A stretch of DNA of 64,000 bases from Fremontodendron californicum (GCA_030761205.1 JAULJL010000004.1:21859172-21923171); one strand, 5' to 3'; shown: positions 25,576 through 37,496, counted from the stretch's first letter. Notes: generated from the letters alone by a model not told the origin. Translations and numbers: made by a program.

Positions 25576-27180
25576 ATGGCGATCTTTTCTGTTTTCATTA
25601 ATAACATACCTCCAAAAGTTCATTGGAGATGGCTGGAAAGGATTTTCATGAATCAGGGAAGAGTAATTGATGTTTTCATCCCTAGTAGAAGAAGCAATAC
25701 AAGAAGAAAATATGGTTTTGTGTGTTATGCATGTTATGAAGATGCAAAGAGAGCTATCATGAAGCTTAATGGGGGCTTGGATTTTGGATTATAAAATAGG
25801 AGTGAACATGGCTAGATTTAAAGCAAAAACCTTTTTTTGGAGAAAAGTGATTCATACGGAATCGGATGAGAAGAATAGGAGAGTGCCAGGTGAAAAGTTC
25901 AGCCAGGGGTTTATAGGGAAGGAGGGTAGATTGCTGTAGAAATCGTTCAACATTGAAAAAAGAGAGAATTGTGTTCAGAACAGGTTGCTACACAGATCAT
26001 ACAAGCAAGCGCTATTGAACGAGGATAGGTCGGACAATAGAGACAAAAGACAAAAAGACTTGAAGGATATAAGAGAAGAATCGGAGAAGAACCGAAGAGT
26101 GTGTAAGGTAGTCATTGAAGAGGACACTCTACATAATCTAGAGAGATGTGTGGTAGGGAAAGCTAGAGGATATTTTGACAGTGAATTGTTATAGGAAAAC
26201 TTTCACAGGCAAGGAATCTTTGATGTGACGGTTAAAAAATTAGTTGGATGCTATTTCTTAATTGAATTTGAAGTTCAAGGAGAGTTGGCAAGGATGAAAG
26301 AAAATGAATGGGAATGGTTAAAGCAATGGCTCATTGAGATTAAACCATGGTCTGTTGAATTCAATAATAACTATAGGAATACTTGGCTATTATGTTATGG
26401 CATCTCTTTACATGCTTGGAGTCGAAGCACATTCCAGAACATTGCTAGCTTGTGGGGGGAGCTAATTGATACCGATGGGAATACACTGAAGTTCAATGAT
26501 TTTAGGAGAGGTGCCATTTTTATCCGAACACATCAGATAAAGAATTGATGAATTAACTACTCTTTGTTGTGGTAGGGTTAAGGTCACTATTCGAAAATCG
26601 ATAATCCTGATGAAAATTTAGCTTGGTATGATCAAAATAGCACAGAAAATATCTTTAGCTGTAAAGTTGTGATTCAATCATAATATTCTGGTTCTAGAGA
26701 AGATGGTCACGGTGAAGAAGATGAGGATAGGGAAAACGAACAAACACATATGGATAGCCTGGGGAACAAAAAAACTGATGTTATAAATGAGGAGATGGAT
26801 GAAAGGATGGCGAAATCAAAGATCGGTAGTAGGGGCTACTGTCTCAGAAATGTAACAGGAAGAAATCAAGGTATGGAGGAATTATGGTGTTCTTCGACTG
26901 GCGAGAAGAAAAAAATTATGGAGGGAATACAAATTTAAATGTCAACAACAATTCAAGTGGGCCGTGCAATGAGGTTATTAATTGCAATAACGGTTCGGCT
27001 TCTGTTGGATCCAAAAAAGGTATCTCAGATACCTCATTGGAGATTGTTGATGGGCTTCTACAAGATGAAGAGGAAGAGATATCAAGTGTTAGTCATAGGC
27101 CTAATAAAGTAAAGTCAAATTGTCCTTCCAAATATGATGAAAGGAATAGTGTTTTTCAAATAGAAAGAGAGATAAGTTAA
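25576..27180 (+). pseudogene. LINE ORF1 remnant with RNA-recognition domain
   Basis: The frame from the Met at 25576 reads FSVFINNIPPKVHWRWLERI, then VIDVFIPSRRS, RKYGFVCYA and EDAKRAIMKLNG, a clear RRM of about 75 residues. A stop at about 25792 breaks it, after which IGVNMARFKAKTFFW follows in another frame. Frame 26225-26548 (107 aa) holds the second conserved block ending RRGAIFIRTHQI. Acidic and basic stretches follow in frames to 27180. The domain order is the same as in the minus-strand LINE ORF1 at 16271-14660, so the two elements are related. Multiple frame breaks show it is inactive. Confidence 0.75.
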
Positions 27181-27640
27181 ATGAAAAAAAAGGTGAGACA
27201 ACTAGAAGACTTGGAGGATGAGATCTTAAGTAAACTAAAGCAGAAAGCAAAAAGAAAAGGTAAAAAGTTCGGGAAGAAAAAGGGAGGTGTATTTAAAAGG
27301 CAAGTACAAGATGTAGTTAATGATTCTCTATCGGATGGTGATTTTAGAGATTTAAGAAAAAATGTAAAAGAAGATGCAATAGCGACATAGAAATTGAGAA
27401 AAATGTTGGGATGCTTAGCAAATTGCGACGATGAAATGGTGGTTGACAGAATCATGGAATTAAGAGATTGACAGTGCAGTGTTATGGTTTCTCTAGGTGA
27501 GCATGTCTGAGATTGTTTAGCTTATTTAAGGTGTTTGTGTAATACTCATGTTTCGTGTATCTCTTGGCTTTGGATTTTATGGGGATGTTTACTGTATATG
27601 TTTATCTACAAAGAGTTAGGCTCTATAGCAAGTTGAAAAA

Positions 27641-28200
27641 TGAAGATTTTGTATTTTAATATACATGGATTCCATGTGATCTAAATCAAAAGAAAATGCC
27701 AGTTATTTGGAGGGAGTTGATTCCCTCTGACTCTAATCACGATGTTAATAAATTCGTTTGGTAAGAGAGTTGCAGGTGTTTTGTTGGAATGGACATGATA
27801 ATATGTTATGATTTGACCGATGGGGAGTTGATAAATCAGTTAAGGAGCTTTTTCTAAGATAAGGAGGAATGCTGGATTAAGGACTTGTTGGGTTATATGG
27901 TAAGTATTAACCTCGTGTCTGTTCAAAAACTATGTTGGATCAAGCTGAAGAAGACCTTTGTTACTTTGATGGGTGTTATTTGTGGAAATTTAATATACCA
28001 CCAAAAGTACAGTGCTTTTTGTGGCTACTTGTTCTTAATAGAATTCCAACAAAAATATTCTTAGTGAATAGAGGTCTACCCATATTCAGTGGTCAACGCT
28101 TGTGCCCATGGTGTCAAGTGGTGGATGAAGATACTATCCATGTTCTGTTTTGTTTTGATCGAATTTATATTTTATGGTGTAGATCTTTTGCCTAGTGGAA
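27641..28200 (+). pseudogene. LINE ORF2 remnant: endonuclease start and zf-RVT domain
   Basis: MKILYFNIHGF at 27641 resembles the endonuclease start. The next 280 bases are heavily broken. Positions 27932-28195 (87 aa) read as a good zf-RVT domain: YLWKFNIPPKVQCFLWLLVL, NRIPTKIFLVNRGL, then CPWCQVVDEDTIHVLFCFD with the expected Cys/His pattern. Reverse transcriptase is absent between the two parts, so a large internal deletion has occurred. Confidence 0.75.
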
Positions 28201-28576
28201 TATTAAATGGTGACTTTCATATTCACTTCATCAATTGATACTATTCTGCTTTGAATCCCCTTGTTGGTTCGCTTCTTGGTCTGCTGCAATGTGGTCACTT
28301 CGGTTGATCAGGAAGAGTTACTGTAAAGAAAATCGTGTTCACAATAAAAGTGAGGTCTCTGTGCTAGGTAAAAACTGGGAACACTAAAATGATCCCAGTT
28401 AAAGTGAGGTCTCTGTGCTGGGTTAAAATTGGAAACACTGAAATGAACATTAGTGATTTTTTATGGTGGTTTAGTCCTACTTGTTCTAATACAACTTCAT
28501 CAAGAAATCCAAATAGAGTTGTCACTTTTTGTAGCCACCAATAACCGTGGTGTGAATCGAATTGAAAACTTCATTG

Positions 28577-29049
28577 CGAGACTCAAGGGCGTGAATCTAT
28601 TGCTGTCAAACTTGTAGCAATTTGATTACAGAAGTGGGTGTAAACCTTGTTCTTGCTTGTGTTCTTCATTCTGGGAAATCCATGGGTTACTTTGATATTC
28701 TCGTAGATCATGTTTATGGTCAGCCTGTGATTCTTGATTATCTTGCTAGTAAGATAATATGTTTTGATGATTTGATGGTAGTCTCACCAGATGTTGGTGC
28801 TGCTGTTATAGCACGTGCTTTTGCCAAAAAAAATATATGATGCACCTCTTGCAATTGGTGATAAAAGGCGTCATGGGCTTAATGTTTGCAGAGGTCATGA
28901 ATTTGATAGGTGATGTGAAAGGAAAGGTAATAGTTATGGTGGATGACATGATTGACACAGCTGGGATAATTGTCAAAGGTGCAGCTCTGTTACATCAAGA
29001 AGGAGCCCGGAAAGTGTATGCATGTAGTACACATGCTGTTTTTAGGTGA
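28577..29049 (+). pseudogene. Ribose-phosphate pyrophosphokinase (PRPP synthetase) processed pseudogene fragment
   Basis: PRPP synthetase joins ribose 5-phosphate and ATP to give PRPP for nucleotide synthesis. Three frames read as consecutive parts of the family C-terminal half. TQGRESIA at about 28577 is followed by a frame break near 28620. Positions 28622-28840 hold LVLACVLHSGKSMGYFDI and DHVYGQPVILDYL. After breaks near 28832 and 28900, EVMNLIGDVKGKVIVMVDDM leads to IDTAGIIVKGAALLHQEGAR and ends near 29049 at CSTHAVF. The PRPP-binding signature VMVDDMIDTAG is intact. The conserved parts run together without intron-like gaps, which suggests reverse transcription. At least three frameshifts and missing ends make it non-functional. 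Confidence 0.85.
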
Positions 29050-29466
29050 ATTTTTTAGAGTGCTTTATCAAGTTATTGATCATGGTAATTTAGGTGTGTC
29101 TATGAGGTGCTTGGTGGAGTTGGTCATTTAGTTGTGATTGTCCCAAATTGGTCAAGATCTGTTTGATATTCTAGTGGCAAAGAATGGTTTTTGTCTTCTT
29201 GGAAGCATTGCTTGCTATGTTCCTTAATTCTCTCCTTTTATTATTGTTTGGTGGAGTTTGGATTTCTTAGCTGGTCACATGATGTCCACATTTATAGGGT
29301 TTGAGTTTTTAAATTAGTTTTAAGGTGGTTTTTGTTTGCTTGGGATGTGTTTTTAGAAGTTTAGTTTATTTGTTTGTAACAGAACCATTTGTCAGCTTCT
29401 TGTTATTGCTAGTCTTATAACTAGCTTTATTACCGTTGGAATCTTATTAAAAAATTGGCTTAGAAA

Positions 29467-32204
29467 AAGAATATATAGTAGTTAGGTAAGAAAAAAAATG
29501 GAAAAAAAATGCACAAAACTTAATATTATTGATTATGTTTTTATATAATTAGTCAGTTAAAACAACATAGGAACCAAGTGTTCTAACTTGTAGGGTAATC
29601 GACTAATATTATACGTTATTACTTGATTAAAGTTATTCTCAAGTTTGAGTTTTGCCTCTTTGACGCTGTTTATGTTTTCTTGGAGTTGGAGCTTGTAGGC
29701 TCATAAGATCTATTGGGATAATGGTGAGCTGGACCTATAGATTACATAAAAGTAAGGGGCGTCGGAGTTAGAATTCCAGGACGCGCTCTGATACTTAAGT
29801 CAATTTAGGTTCTGAGGAACAATTGAGGTAGGCAAAGAGAATGAACAAGGCTTAATGCAGAAAATGATGTTTAAATGTCTCAGTCTGAATATGAAGAATT
29901 TTTGCCTACCCTTTTATAACTAAATTTCATGTAGTTTCCTGGTTGACAGGTATAAGAAAAGTGTCTGTTATATGGGGGTGACAAATGTCTACCATGTGTC
30001 CGTCTAGGTAATAGTGGGTATAACAATTGCTCCTCAGACGAGAAGTGGGTTATAAAGTGATTGCCTTCAAGCATGTTATAAAGTTTTTGTTTGCTAGATT
30101 GTTGTTGGCGAGTGCTTGTGTATGTTGTCGCTTAAATGGTCGTCCTTGGTGAGGATTATGTAATATGTTAAGGGGCTTTTGCAGTTAGACTGATTATAAG
30201 TCATCGTCATAGGGAGATGAGCCCTTGTGCATGTCTCTTGAAGTTGAATAGACTTTTATAACTTCAAAAGTCATCTTGAGATTATGCTGTTGTAGCTTGG
30301 ACATAGTGCTTTAAGATTCAAGCTTTTGTATCTTTGATGGGTCACTAGTAGTTGATTATTGGAGAGCGACAACATCGTTCATACTTAACATTTTTTGCTT
30401 TATGTTGCCATGAATTTGGTTGCTTTTTACGCTCTGTGTCTGTTGAGTGCTTGTGTGTCTCACATGCATTATGGAATACAGTTTTGATAGAATTCTTTTA
30501 ATCCAGTGCTACCACATGTCCGAGTATTAATGTAAAGCTGCACAATTTTTTTGTCATTTCCCATGCTTATCCATGTGGGTTGTTGTGATTGGTTTCAACT
30601 GATACGACGCTTGATTTTCAGGTTTTGAATTGATTGACTTCCCTGAGACGTTTCATCTTAGAAGTCTCGTCATTTCAAAGTCTCTGCCTATATATAGGTG
30701 CTTTGACAAGAGTTTTACTCGTCTTTATTTTCTACATTCTCTTATCTTCCCCACTTTCTTTTTTGTGTTACTGGGTTGTCTTATTTTTCCTGTTTTCATC
30801 TTTGTCTTTCTCTGTTCTGTTTAATTTTTCCTCTTCTCTCTTTTTTCCAAAAGCTTTCGAGTTTTAGCTGTTCAACGCTTATTTCGATAATGGTTTAGTT
30901 CTTATGTTTGTCTGTGTGTTTATTGCATGGTAAACGGCTAGGAGGAATAGGGTTATTTCTGATGAGGACAACAACGGTAGCATAGCCTTAGAAGGGAGGA
31001 TGTGGGCTGAAGGGGATAACCTAAGCATTGAGAGCACTCTCAATCCCAATGGGTCTGAGAGTAGTTCTACTGTCAGCGTTAGGGGTGGTTTAGATAAAGT
31101 AAACGTTGGTGGTAAGGCACAAATTCTGATATTCAGATTGAGACATTCAAGCATTCTTTTCTACATTAAGGCTTGTCATTCTCTTTGCCTACCTCGATTA
31201 TTCCTCGGAACCTAAACTAACTTATACATCGGAGCATGTCCCGGAATCCCAACTTCGTTGCCCTTGACTCTTTCTATAATCAACATGTCTAGCTCACCTT
31301 ACCTCCGACAGTGCTTCTAAGCCTACCAACTTCAACTCTAAAAAGAGATCAACAATTTGTGAGAATCTGTTCTGGATCTGTACGACCATCAACAAAACAT
31401 AGTCCACACCCTTGATTAGGGGATTATCGTTGAGGGGGAAAATGATCCCACATCTAATAGCGAAGGATTTGACTATAGCTTTATAGAATAAAAACTACCC
31501 TTCCCTTATCGAGTTGCCTTTTCTCAAAAGACAAAATTGTGAGAGTGGCTCCGGCTCTAGCACCCAAAGTGCGACAATACCTCATAATGGACATAGTCCA
31601 ACAATCATTGTATCAACAAATACATTAGTCAATAAATATTAAAAATCATCAGTCGACTAATATTCGAGAAAAATCTAAAAAAATGGAATTAATTGATTAG
31701 CTTTTAAAATAACTGGTTCCCGAACAATTTTTTAATTTTTTGAACGTTTGAGTGTGACTTGTTATATTTGAAGGTTACAACCTTTGAAAAGAGACATGCA
31801 TTTGCGAAAAATTGTACTCCCCTTAACAACAACATCAAACAATCAAGCATTCATCTTTAGCAAAATAGGACGTGGCTACTGGCTAGGAATCAAGATTTGG
31901 TTGCGCGCATAGCTCGATGATATCTTGAAATCAATCGGGATTACAACAGCCGGAGGGAAGGGTTCCTTCTAGACTTGCTCAAGGTCGGGCAGTCCTCTCG
32001 GTCCGTATTGGATCGAGTTTGGGCAAAAATTTTAGTGTTACGGGCTAATCCGACCCGGATTACTGTTTAACTAATAAAAAATTATTTTTTTAATTTAAAT
32101 TTAATTATAAAAAATATAAATATTAATATAAAAATAATTTTTTATTTTTATTAATATTGTGAATAGTGAACTGGACCGACCTGAGAGCTGAGTCTGCGTA
32201 AGGG
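29467..32204. other. Unclassified repeat-like DNA without supported gene
   Basis: Positions 29740-29830 contain phrases (ggggcgtcggagtta, gctctgatacttaagtca) reminiscent of plant LTRs. A 71-codon plus frame at 31000-31215 has no domain I recognise; the sequence before it is open in the same sense, so a decayed gag-like gene is possible but unproven. Positions 31985-32235 share words (atccgacccgg) with 17990-18010 and may be a degenerate hAT-type short element. Confidence 0.35.
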
Positions 32205-32224
32205 AAAAAAAATTTCCATGAGCA

Positions 32225-32441
32225 GGTCTGGACTTCCTTCCCACTTCACTCCCTAGTTTGGCTAAATTATGTGCTAGAACATTGAAATCTCTCTTGGAAA
32301 ACACAAACTAACAGCTTATTAGACAGGAAGAAGCAATATCTAATATATCTATAACTGTACTACCACCCTCCCATAATGTTCACTCAGCTTTATTTATCTC
32401 AGCAACAACCAAAGAAGAATAACCTTGTTGCAAAGTTTCTT
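32225..32441 (-). pseudogene. LINE-derived RNase H-like domain fragment
   Basis: One minus-strand frame reads LQQGYSSLVVAEINKAE, stop, TLWEGGSTVIDILDIASSCL, stop, then FSKRDFNVLAHNLAKLGSEV. The last part matches the end of the RNase H-like (RVT_3) domain of plant LINEs, where N-x-x-AH-x-LAK is typical. Two in-frame stops make it dead. No other LINE parts adjoin it. Confidence 0.65.
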
Positions 32442-33271
32442 TTCTGTATGCTCTACTTTCCTTTTGCTTTTAATTGATATGAATTACATTTACTTTAAAA
32501 AAACAATAAATTATTGTAGACACCACATTTTGTACAAGATGGATTGAATTAATTTTTGAACATATTAGACCTAGTAACTGATTTTCTTTCGAGTTTTTCG
32601 AATTTAATTTGAACTTGATTTTAAAGTCCAATTCTTAAATTTGGTCTTAAAGTTCATTTTTGGATTCAAATAAAAGCCCAATTTAATTAAAGTCCAATCC
32701 ACAGTCGATTCCTTTTGCATCTTATTATTGTTATATTGTTGTTGGACTTTTAAATTCTAAGTTTTGTTCTAATTTGTGTCTTAGAACCCAAGACTTGGGC
32801 CGATCATTCGTTGGGTCACTCTTGGATCTTTTTTTTTTTATTTTATTTTAAATTATCCAAAATAAATTGGAAAAATAAAAAATATGTTGAACAATCTTTG
32901 ACAAAAAGTCAAAAAGCATTTTTTTGGAAAGTCTGAGCTGAAGAAATTTGAAAATTAAATCAAAAAATTTTGTTCAGAAAGTCAAAGATTGAAAATCGAA
33001 ATCCTAGGACCAAGAAACCAAAAAATTAAAAGGATTAAAATTTTGGAAAGTCTTGAAGGCCAAGGAAAATAAAAAAGGAAAAAACAAGAGATTCGATCTC
33101 TTTTTCTTTTATGAAAACCTTAAATGCTTTGGGATTAAATTCCTTTAAATAAACAATTTAAGCAAGCACAATAAAGAGGACATAGAGCAATTAGAGAGAG
33201 CAAAAATCGTAGAAAAAACTTGCGAAATGTTTTGTTTTTCTGAAATTTCTAGTAGTGTTAGGATTTTCTTT

Positions 33272-33999
33272 GGTTTTTTTATTTAAATATAGCCACACAA
33301 AAAAAATTCCGAAAATACCGTTACTTTTAGATTATTTCCCAAAATACGTTTATTTTAATACTAGCTGGGAAATCGCCACCCCCATGGCGATTTCCCAGCG
33401 TCAAAAAACTCATTTTGGCTAAAAATACCAAGGGAAATCGCCATGGGGGGTGGCGATTTCCCTTGGTGTTTTTTGCAAATTTTGCTAAAAATACCAAGGG
33501 AAATCGCCACCCCCATGGCGATTTTCCTTGGTATTTTTAACCAAATTTGCAAAAAAGATGAAGGGAAATCGCCATGGGGGTGGCGATTTCCCTTCATGTA
33601 TAATTTTTTTTTAATTAATAAACAAATTTTAATTTTTTTTTAATTTGTAAATTTTATTTTTTAAATTTAAAAATTATAAATTAAATTTCTTATTAAATTT
33701 AAATATGGAAAATTTTTTTTCTTATAAAAATAAAAAAAAAATAATATTTCTTCTTAAATTTGTATATCAAAAATTTTATTTGTAAGTTTTGTTTTAATTT
33801 TAAAAATTTGTAAGTTTTGTTTTTTAATTTTAAAATTTATAAATTAAATTAAAATAATTTTTTTATAATTTAAAAAAAAAAAAATTTCGTAAGGTATATT
33901 TTATTATTTAAAATTTATGAACAAATTTTTTTAAATTTTGTTAATTGATTTGTATTAGATAAAAACAAAAAACAAACAAAAAAACTTGCATTACATTTT
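33272..33999 (+). repeat. Left terminal inverted repeat of the MULE
   Basis: The stretch is the inverted counterpart of 50522-51317, from GGTTTTTTTATT at the outer end to cttgcattacatttt at the inner end. It is very AT-rich apart from a cluster of four hairpins at 33365-33598. Confidence 0.9.
33365..33598. repeat. Cluster of four hairpin units in the left MULE terminal repeat
   Basis: Four near-palindromes lie at about 33365-33398, 33422-33470, 33487-33538 and 33557-33598. Each has arms built on GGGAAATCGCCA and TGGCGATTTCCC around a short C-run or G-run loop. In the second and third units the arms extend through ataccaa and ttggtat, giving more than 20 paired bases. The G/C content contrasts sharply with the surrounding DNA. 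Confidence 0.85.
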
Positions 34000-34049
34000 C
34001 ATAAGCAAACAAGTAAAATTCTGGAAAGCAAAAAAAAAAAAAAAAATCA

Positions 34050-34905
34050 GCTATATTTCAGTCCATCAAATGCTGCAGAAAATATTGGAACTTGATTCTT
34101 TCTGCAATGGATAAGACTGATGATTTAGGGTTTTAGACAGGTTTAAGCTATTTTTTCAGTCCATCAAATGCTGTAGAAAATATTGGAACTTGATTCTTTC
34201 TGCAATGGATAAGACTGATGATTTAGAGTTTTAGACAGGTTTCAGCTATTTTCCAGTCCATCAAATGCTGCAGAAAATATTGGAACTTGATTCTTTCTGC
34301 AATGGATAAGACTGATGATATAGTTTTTTAGACAGGTTTCAGCTATATTTCAGTCCATCAAATGCTGCAGAAAATATTGAAACTTGATTCTTTCTGCAAT
34401 GGATAAGACTGATGATATAGGTTTTTAGACAGGTTTTAGCTATTTTCCAGTCCATCAAATGCTGCAGAAAATATTGGAACTTGATTCTTTCTGCAATGGA
34501 TAAGACTGATGATTTAGAGTTTTAGACAGGTTTCAGCTATTTTCCAGTCCATCAAATGCTGCAGAAAATATTGGAACTTGATTCTTTCTGCAATGGATAA
34601 GACTGATGATATAGGTTTTTAGACAGGTTTCAGCTATATTTCAGTCCATCAAATGCTGCAGAAAATATTGGAACTTGATTCTTTCTGCAATGGATAAGAC
34701 TGATGATATAGGTTTTTAGACAGGTTTCAGCTATTTTCCAGTCCATCAAATGCTGCAGAAAATATTGGAACTTGATTCTTTCTGCAATGGATAAGACTGA
34801 TGATTTAGAGTTTTAGACAGGTTTCAGCTATTTTCCAGTCCATCAAATGCTGCAGAAAATATTGGAACTTGATTCTTTCTGCAATGGATGAGACAAATGA
34901 TGGGA
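34050..34905 (+). repeat. Tandem array, nine copies of a 97-bp unit upstream of the MULE transposase
   Basis: The phrase ccatcaaatgctg recurs at 34063, 34161, 34258, 34355, 34452, 34549, 34646, 34743 and 34840, so the period is 97-98 bp. Each unit also contains ggaacttgattctttctgc and tggataagactgatgat. Copies differ at few positions. The array lies between the inner end of the left terminal repeat and the transposase start at 35214, in the position of the 5' leader or promoter. Confidence 0.92.
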
Positions 34906-35213
34906 TTTATCAATCACATTTTGCATTGAATAAGTTATAACTTTTTCAGTCAAATAGTCCTAGGCAGAATATCAGAATCAGATTCCATCCTATACAAAGG
35001 ATGGGATTTGTCATCTGGTACAACATAATGAACCATTATAAATTCATAATACTTATGAAGGTTTACAATACCCCCTACAACAGTTTTTCAATCAGATTTT
35101 TCCTGAGTGCTAAAACCTCCTCATTCTCATTCTCATCCTTCTATATTTCTTCTTTCTTTTGCGGAGTGAAAATACTTACATTCTCATCTTTCTTAGTTTC
35201 ATTACTACACAAC

Positions 35214-35477
35214 ATGAGCAATAGAGTGATCGCATTGGTCTACTATAATGGCCAAATTCATAATACTGACGAATGTGCTACCTTTGATTGTGAATGTCCA
35301 AAAAGTTTTCGTGTTGAAGACGACGTCACATTAGAGGAACTGAAGCTGCAAATTCATACAAAAATTAAAGCTGGAAATAGAAAAAGAGTTTCAGAGGTTA
35401 AGTACAGGCATCCTCTTTCTATTGGTGAAGGATGTGTCCGATATAGAACATTTTTACTTGAAGATGATGATGATGTC
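35214..35477 (+). pseudogene. MULE transposase, N-terminal part (88 codons) cut off by the inserted retrotransposon
   Basis: The frame starts at the Met of MSNRVIALVYYNG (35214), chosen because this block is the usual N-terminus of plant MuDR-type transposases. It runs to GTC at 35475-35477, where the Tat-type LTR begins. The transposase sequence resumes at 47974 in the same frame once the insertion and one copy of ATGTC are discounted. The longer frame to 35606 runs into LTR sequence and is not native. In the present DNA the gene is split by 12.5 kb and cannot be expressed normally. Confidence 0.88.
35473..35477 (+). other. Target-site duplication, left copy (ATGTC)
   Basis: ATGTC directly before the left LTR is repeated directly after the right LTR (47969-47973). 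This defines the insertion site inside the MULE transposase gene. Confidence 0.9.
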
Positions 35478-37475
35478 TGTAATAACCAATTTTCGTCCGG
35501 GTCGGATTCGAATCCGACCCGGACCACCAGCGGGCCCAAAACCCAAACCGAAACCAAACCCAAGCCCAAGCCCAAGCCCAAACCAATATCCTTCCCCCCT
35601 AAGTAACCTTAGCCGCCTTTCCCTGTTGCAGCCGCCTCTCCCTGCCGCCAGCCACCCACCAGCCTGACATCTAGAACCAACCCTGCCAACCCTCAACCCC
35701 TACACGCAACCAAACCCCCCATAAAAGCCCCCAATCGGCCAGCAAAAGTGGAGAGGAGGCCAGATCCAGATAGGGGATCCCCTCTTTTCACCAAAAAACC
35801 CCAGATCTGGGGTCCGAAACCTAGATCTGGGTCCTTTTCAAAAAAAAAAAAAAAAAAAAACACAAATTCATCTAAAACTACAAAACCCAAAAAGCCATAC
35901 TCTGCCCAAAAAAATAGCTGACCATCTCTTGTCTAATTCGTCAACTAGAATCCAAAAATCAAGTCCCTAAATTCATCAGCTAGGAACCAAGGCTCAATTC
36001 TTTAAAAACTAAGAATTACGAAAAAAAAAAGGAGATCCGAACAGCAAAGAGATGAGGGGAGGCTATTTTTTAGGGGGAGAGGTGGCTAAGTAAAGAAGAA
36101 AAGGGAAGTTGATTTTGGAGAGAGGTTGGCGGCTAAAGAGAGAGCTCAGGAGGAAGGAGCTAGGGGCAAAAGGGGGAAAGAGGGAAGGAATAAGAAGGCT
36201 TTGAAGGTTTTAAAAAAGAAAAAGAAAGGCTACAAAAGAAGGGTTTTAAAAAAAAAAAGGGTGGCGTTGAAAGGCTACAGAGGAAGGGTTTAAAAAAAAA
36301 AAAAGTAAGGAATGGGTGTTAAAAAGGATTAAAGAAAGAGGACAAGAATTAAGGAAGGAAGAAAGAAAGTTTGGTGGGAGCCAAGGGGTCTACTGAAAGG
36401 GTTTTTTAAAAAAAAAAAAATAAAAGCAAGATGAGAAATTGAGAAGAAAGGTGGTGTGAAGCCACGCGGGAAGGTGGTCGAGTACGAGCAAAGAGCTTTA
36501 CGAAGATCAAATTTGGTATTTTAAATTTTAGATTCTCGATATTTTTCAAGTATGGTTTTACTTTCCTCATTTATTTATATTTCTATTTTTGTTTATTTAT
36601 TTTTGTCCAGCATTCGACATTTTTTTTATTATTCGGTTTCGATTTTAAAATTATAAAAATGATCTTTTTAAATTAATACGTGTCTTTTAAAATTATTTTC
36701 GGTAAATAAAATTTTCTAAAAACAGATTTCTTTCTCGGGATGGTCGGAGTATCAATCGTTCTTTGAAATGGTCCGAGTAAGAATAATAATCGAAACATTA
36801 TCGAAAGTATCGGAATGGTTCGAGAATTATTCTTACATAGATAATTTCTTTTATTCCGAAAATAATTATTAAAAGCATTTTAACTTTCAAAAAAAAAAAG
36901 AGGATTTTTTTAATAAATACGAATTGCCGACGACGGAATTCGAAAGATATCACGGTTGTGGTTCTTGAGATGTCTTGAGGTGAGAAGATCTCGTTAAATA
37001 CCACCGAGAGTGTCGGGAATATTTAATGAGTATTTTCAATAATAAATTTATGTTCACTTTCGATTTTAAAAAATAAAAAAAAGTTCAAGAAAATTCAAAA
37101 AATAATAAACATGTTTTTTTTTAGAATAAAAAAAAATAAAAGATAATTATTTTTAAATACCGATGTTAAATCCATTAAATCGAGATTAAAGATAATACGT
37201 GATCAAGTGGTACCGTTTTCTAAACAGGCGTTGCGGGGGTGCTAATCCTTCCCCGCACGTAACCGACTCCCGAACCCAAATTTGTTTTTACTCTGGTTCA
37301 AAGCGCGGACTTCAAAATTGGTTTTAAAAAAATGTTTTAATTAATTTTAAAATATTTTACTAAAATCGGTTTTAATAGGTGGCCAATCACACCTAGCAAA
37401 AAAAAGATTGGTGGCGACTCCATTGTTTGTGTTTTCATAAAATTCGTCCTAGCGGTCCGAAAAACCGTTATGACA
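35478..37475 (+). repeat. Left LTR of the Tat/Ogre-type element
   Basis: This is the matching copy of 45972-47968. It contains a perfect 30-bp palindrome near its 5' end (35495-35524), a proline-codon-like C-rich tract, A-runs near 35840 and the conserved 3' block (ggcgttgcgggggtgctaat, cgtaaccgactcccgaac, ggtggcgactcc). The ORFs over 35354-35890 are translations of LTR sequence, present again at 45918-46384, and are not genes. Confidence 0.93.
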
Positions 37476-37478
37476 GCT

Positions 37479-37496
37479 TGGCGACTCCGCTGGGGA
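37479..37496 (+). other. Primer-binding site (tRNA-Arg-like) of the Tat/Ogre-type element
   Basis: TGGCGACTCCGCTGGGGA lies 3 bases after the LTR end. Ogre/Tat elements are known to use a tRNA-Arg primer with this type of site; the assignment here rests on that family knowledge. Confidence 0.75.

Larger units (their letters stand above)
25576..29466 (+). mobile_element. Plus-strand L1-type LINE, decayed, containing a host-gene pseudogene
   Basis: The order is ORF1 with RRM (25576), DUF4283-like block (26225-26548), basic C-terminus (27181-27390), endonuclease start MKILYFNIHGF (27641) and zf-RVT region (27932-28200). The 3' terminal words near 29398 (cttgttattgctagtc) match the 3' end of the minus-strand LINE. 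The reverse transcriptase core is missing. A ribose-phosphate pyrophosphokinase pseudogene lies between zf-RVT and this 3' end. The 3' boundary at 29466 is approximate. Confidence 0.65.

Noticed and set aside
28622..29049. Active PRPP synthetase gene
   Set aside because: It has several frameshifts, lacks both ends and has no start context; only a pseudogene is supported.
30630..31215. Short plus-strand frames, considered as a gag N-terminus
   Set aside because: No gag domain, knuckle or flanking LTR could be identified, so it is left as unclassified.
35354..35890. Gly- or Pro-rich frames on both strands, repeated at 45918-46384
   Set aside because: They lie wholly in the two LTR copies and reflect a C-rich tract and A-runs, not a gene.
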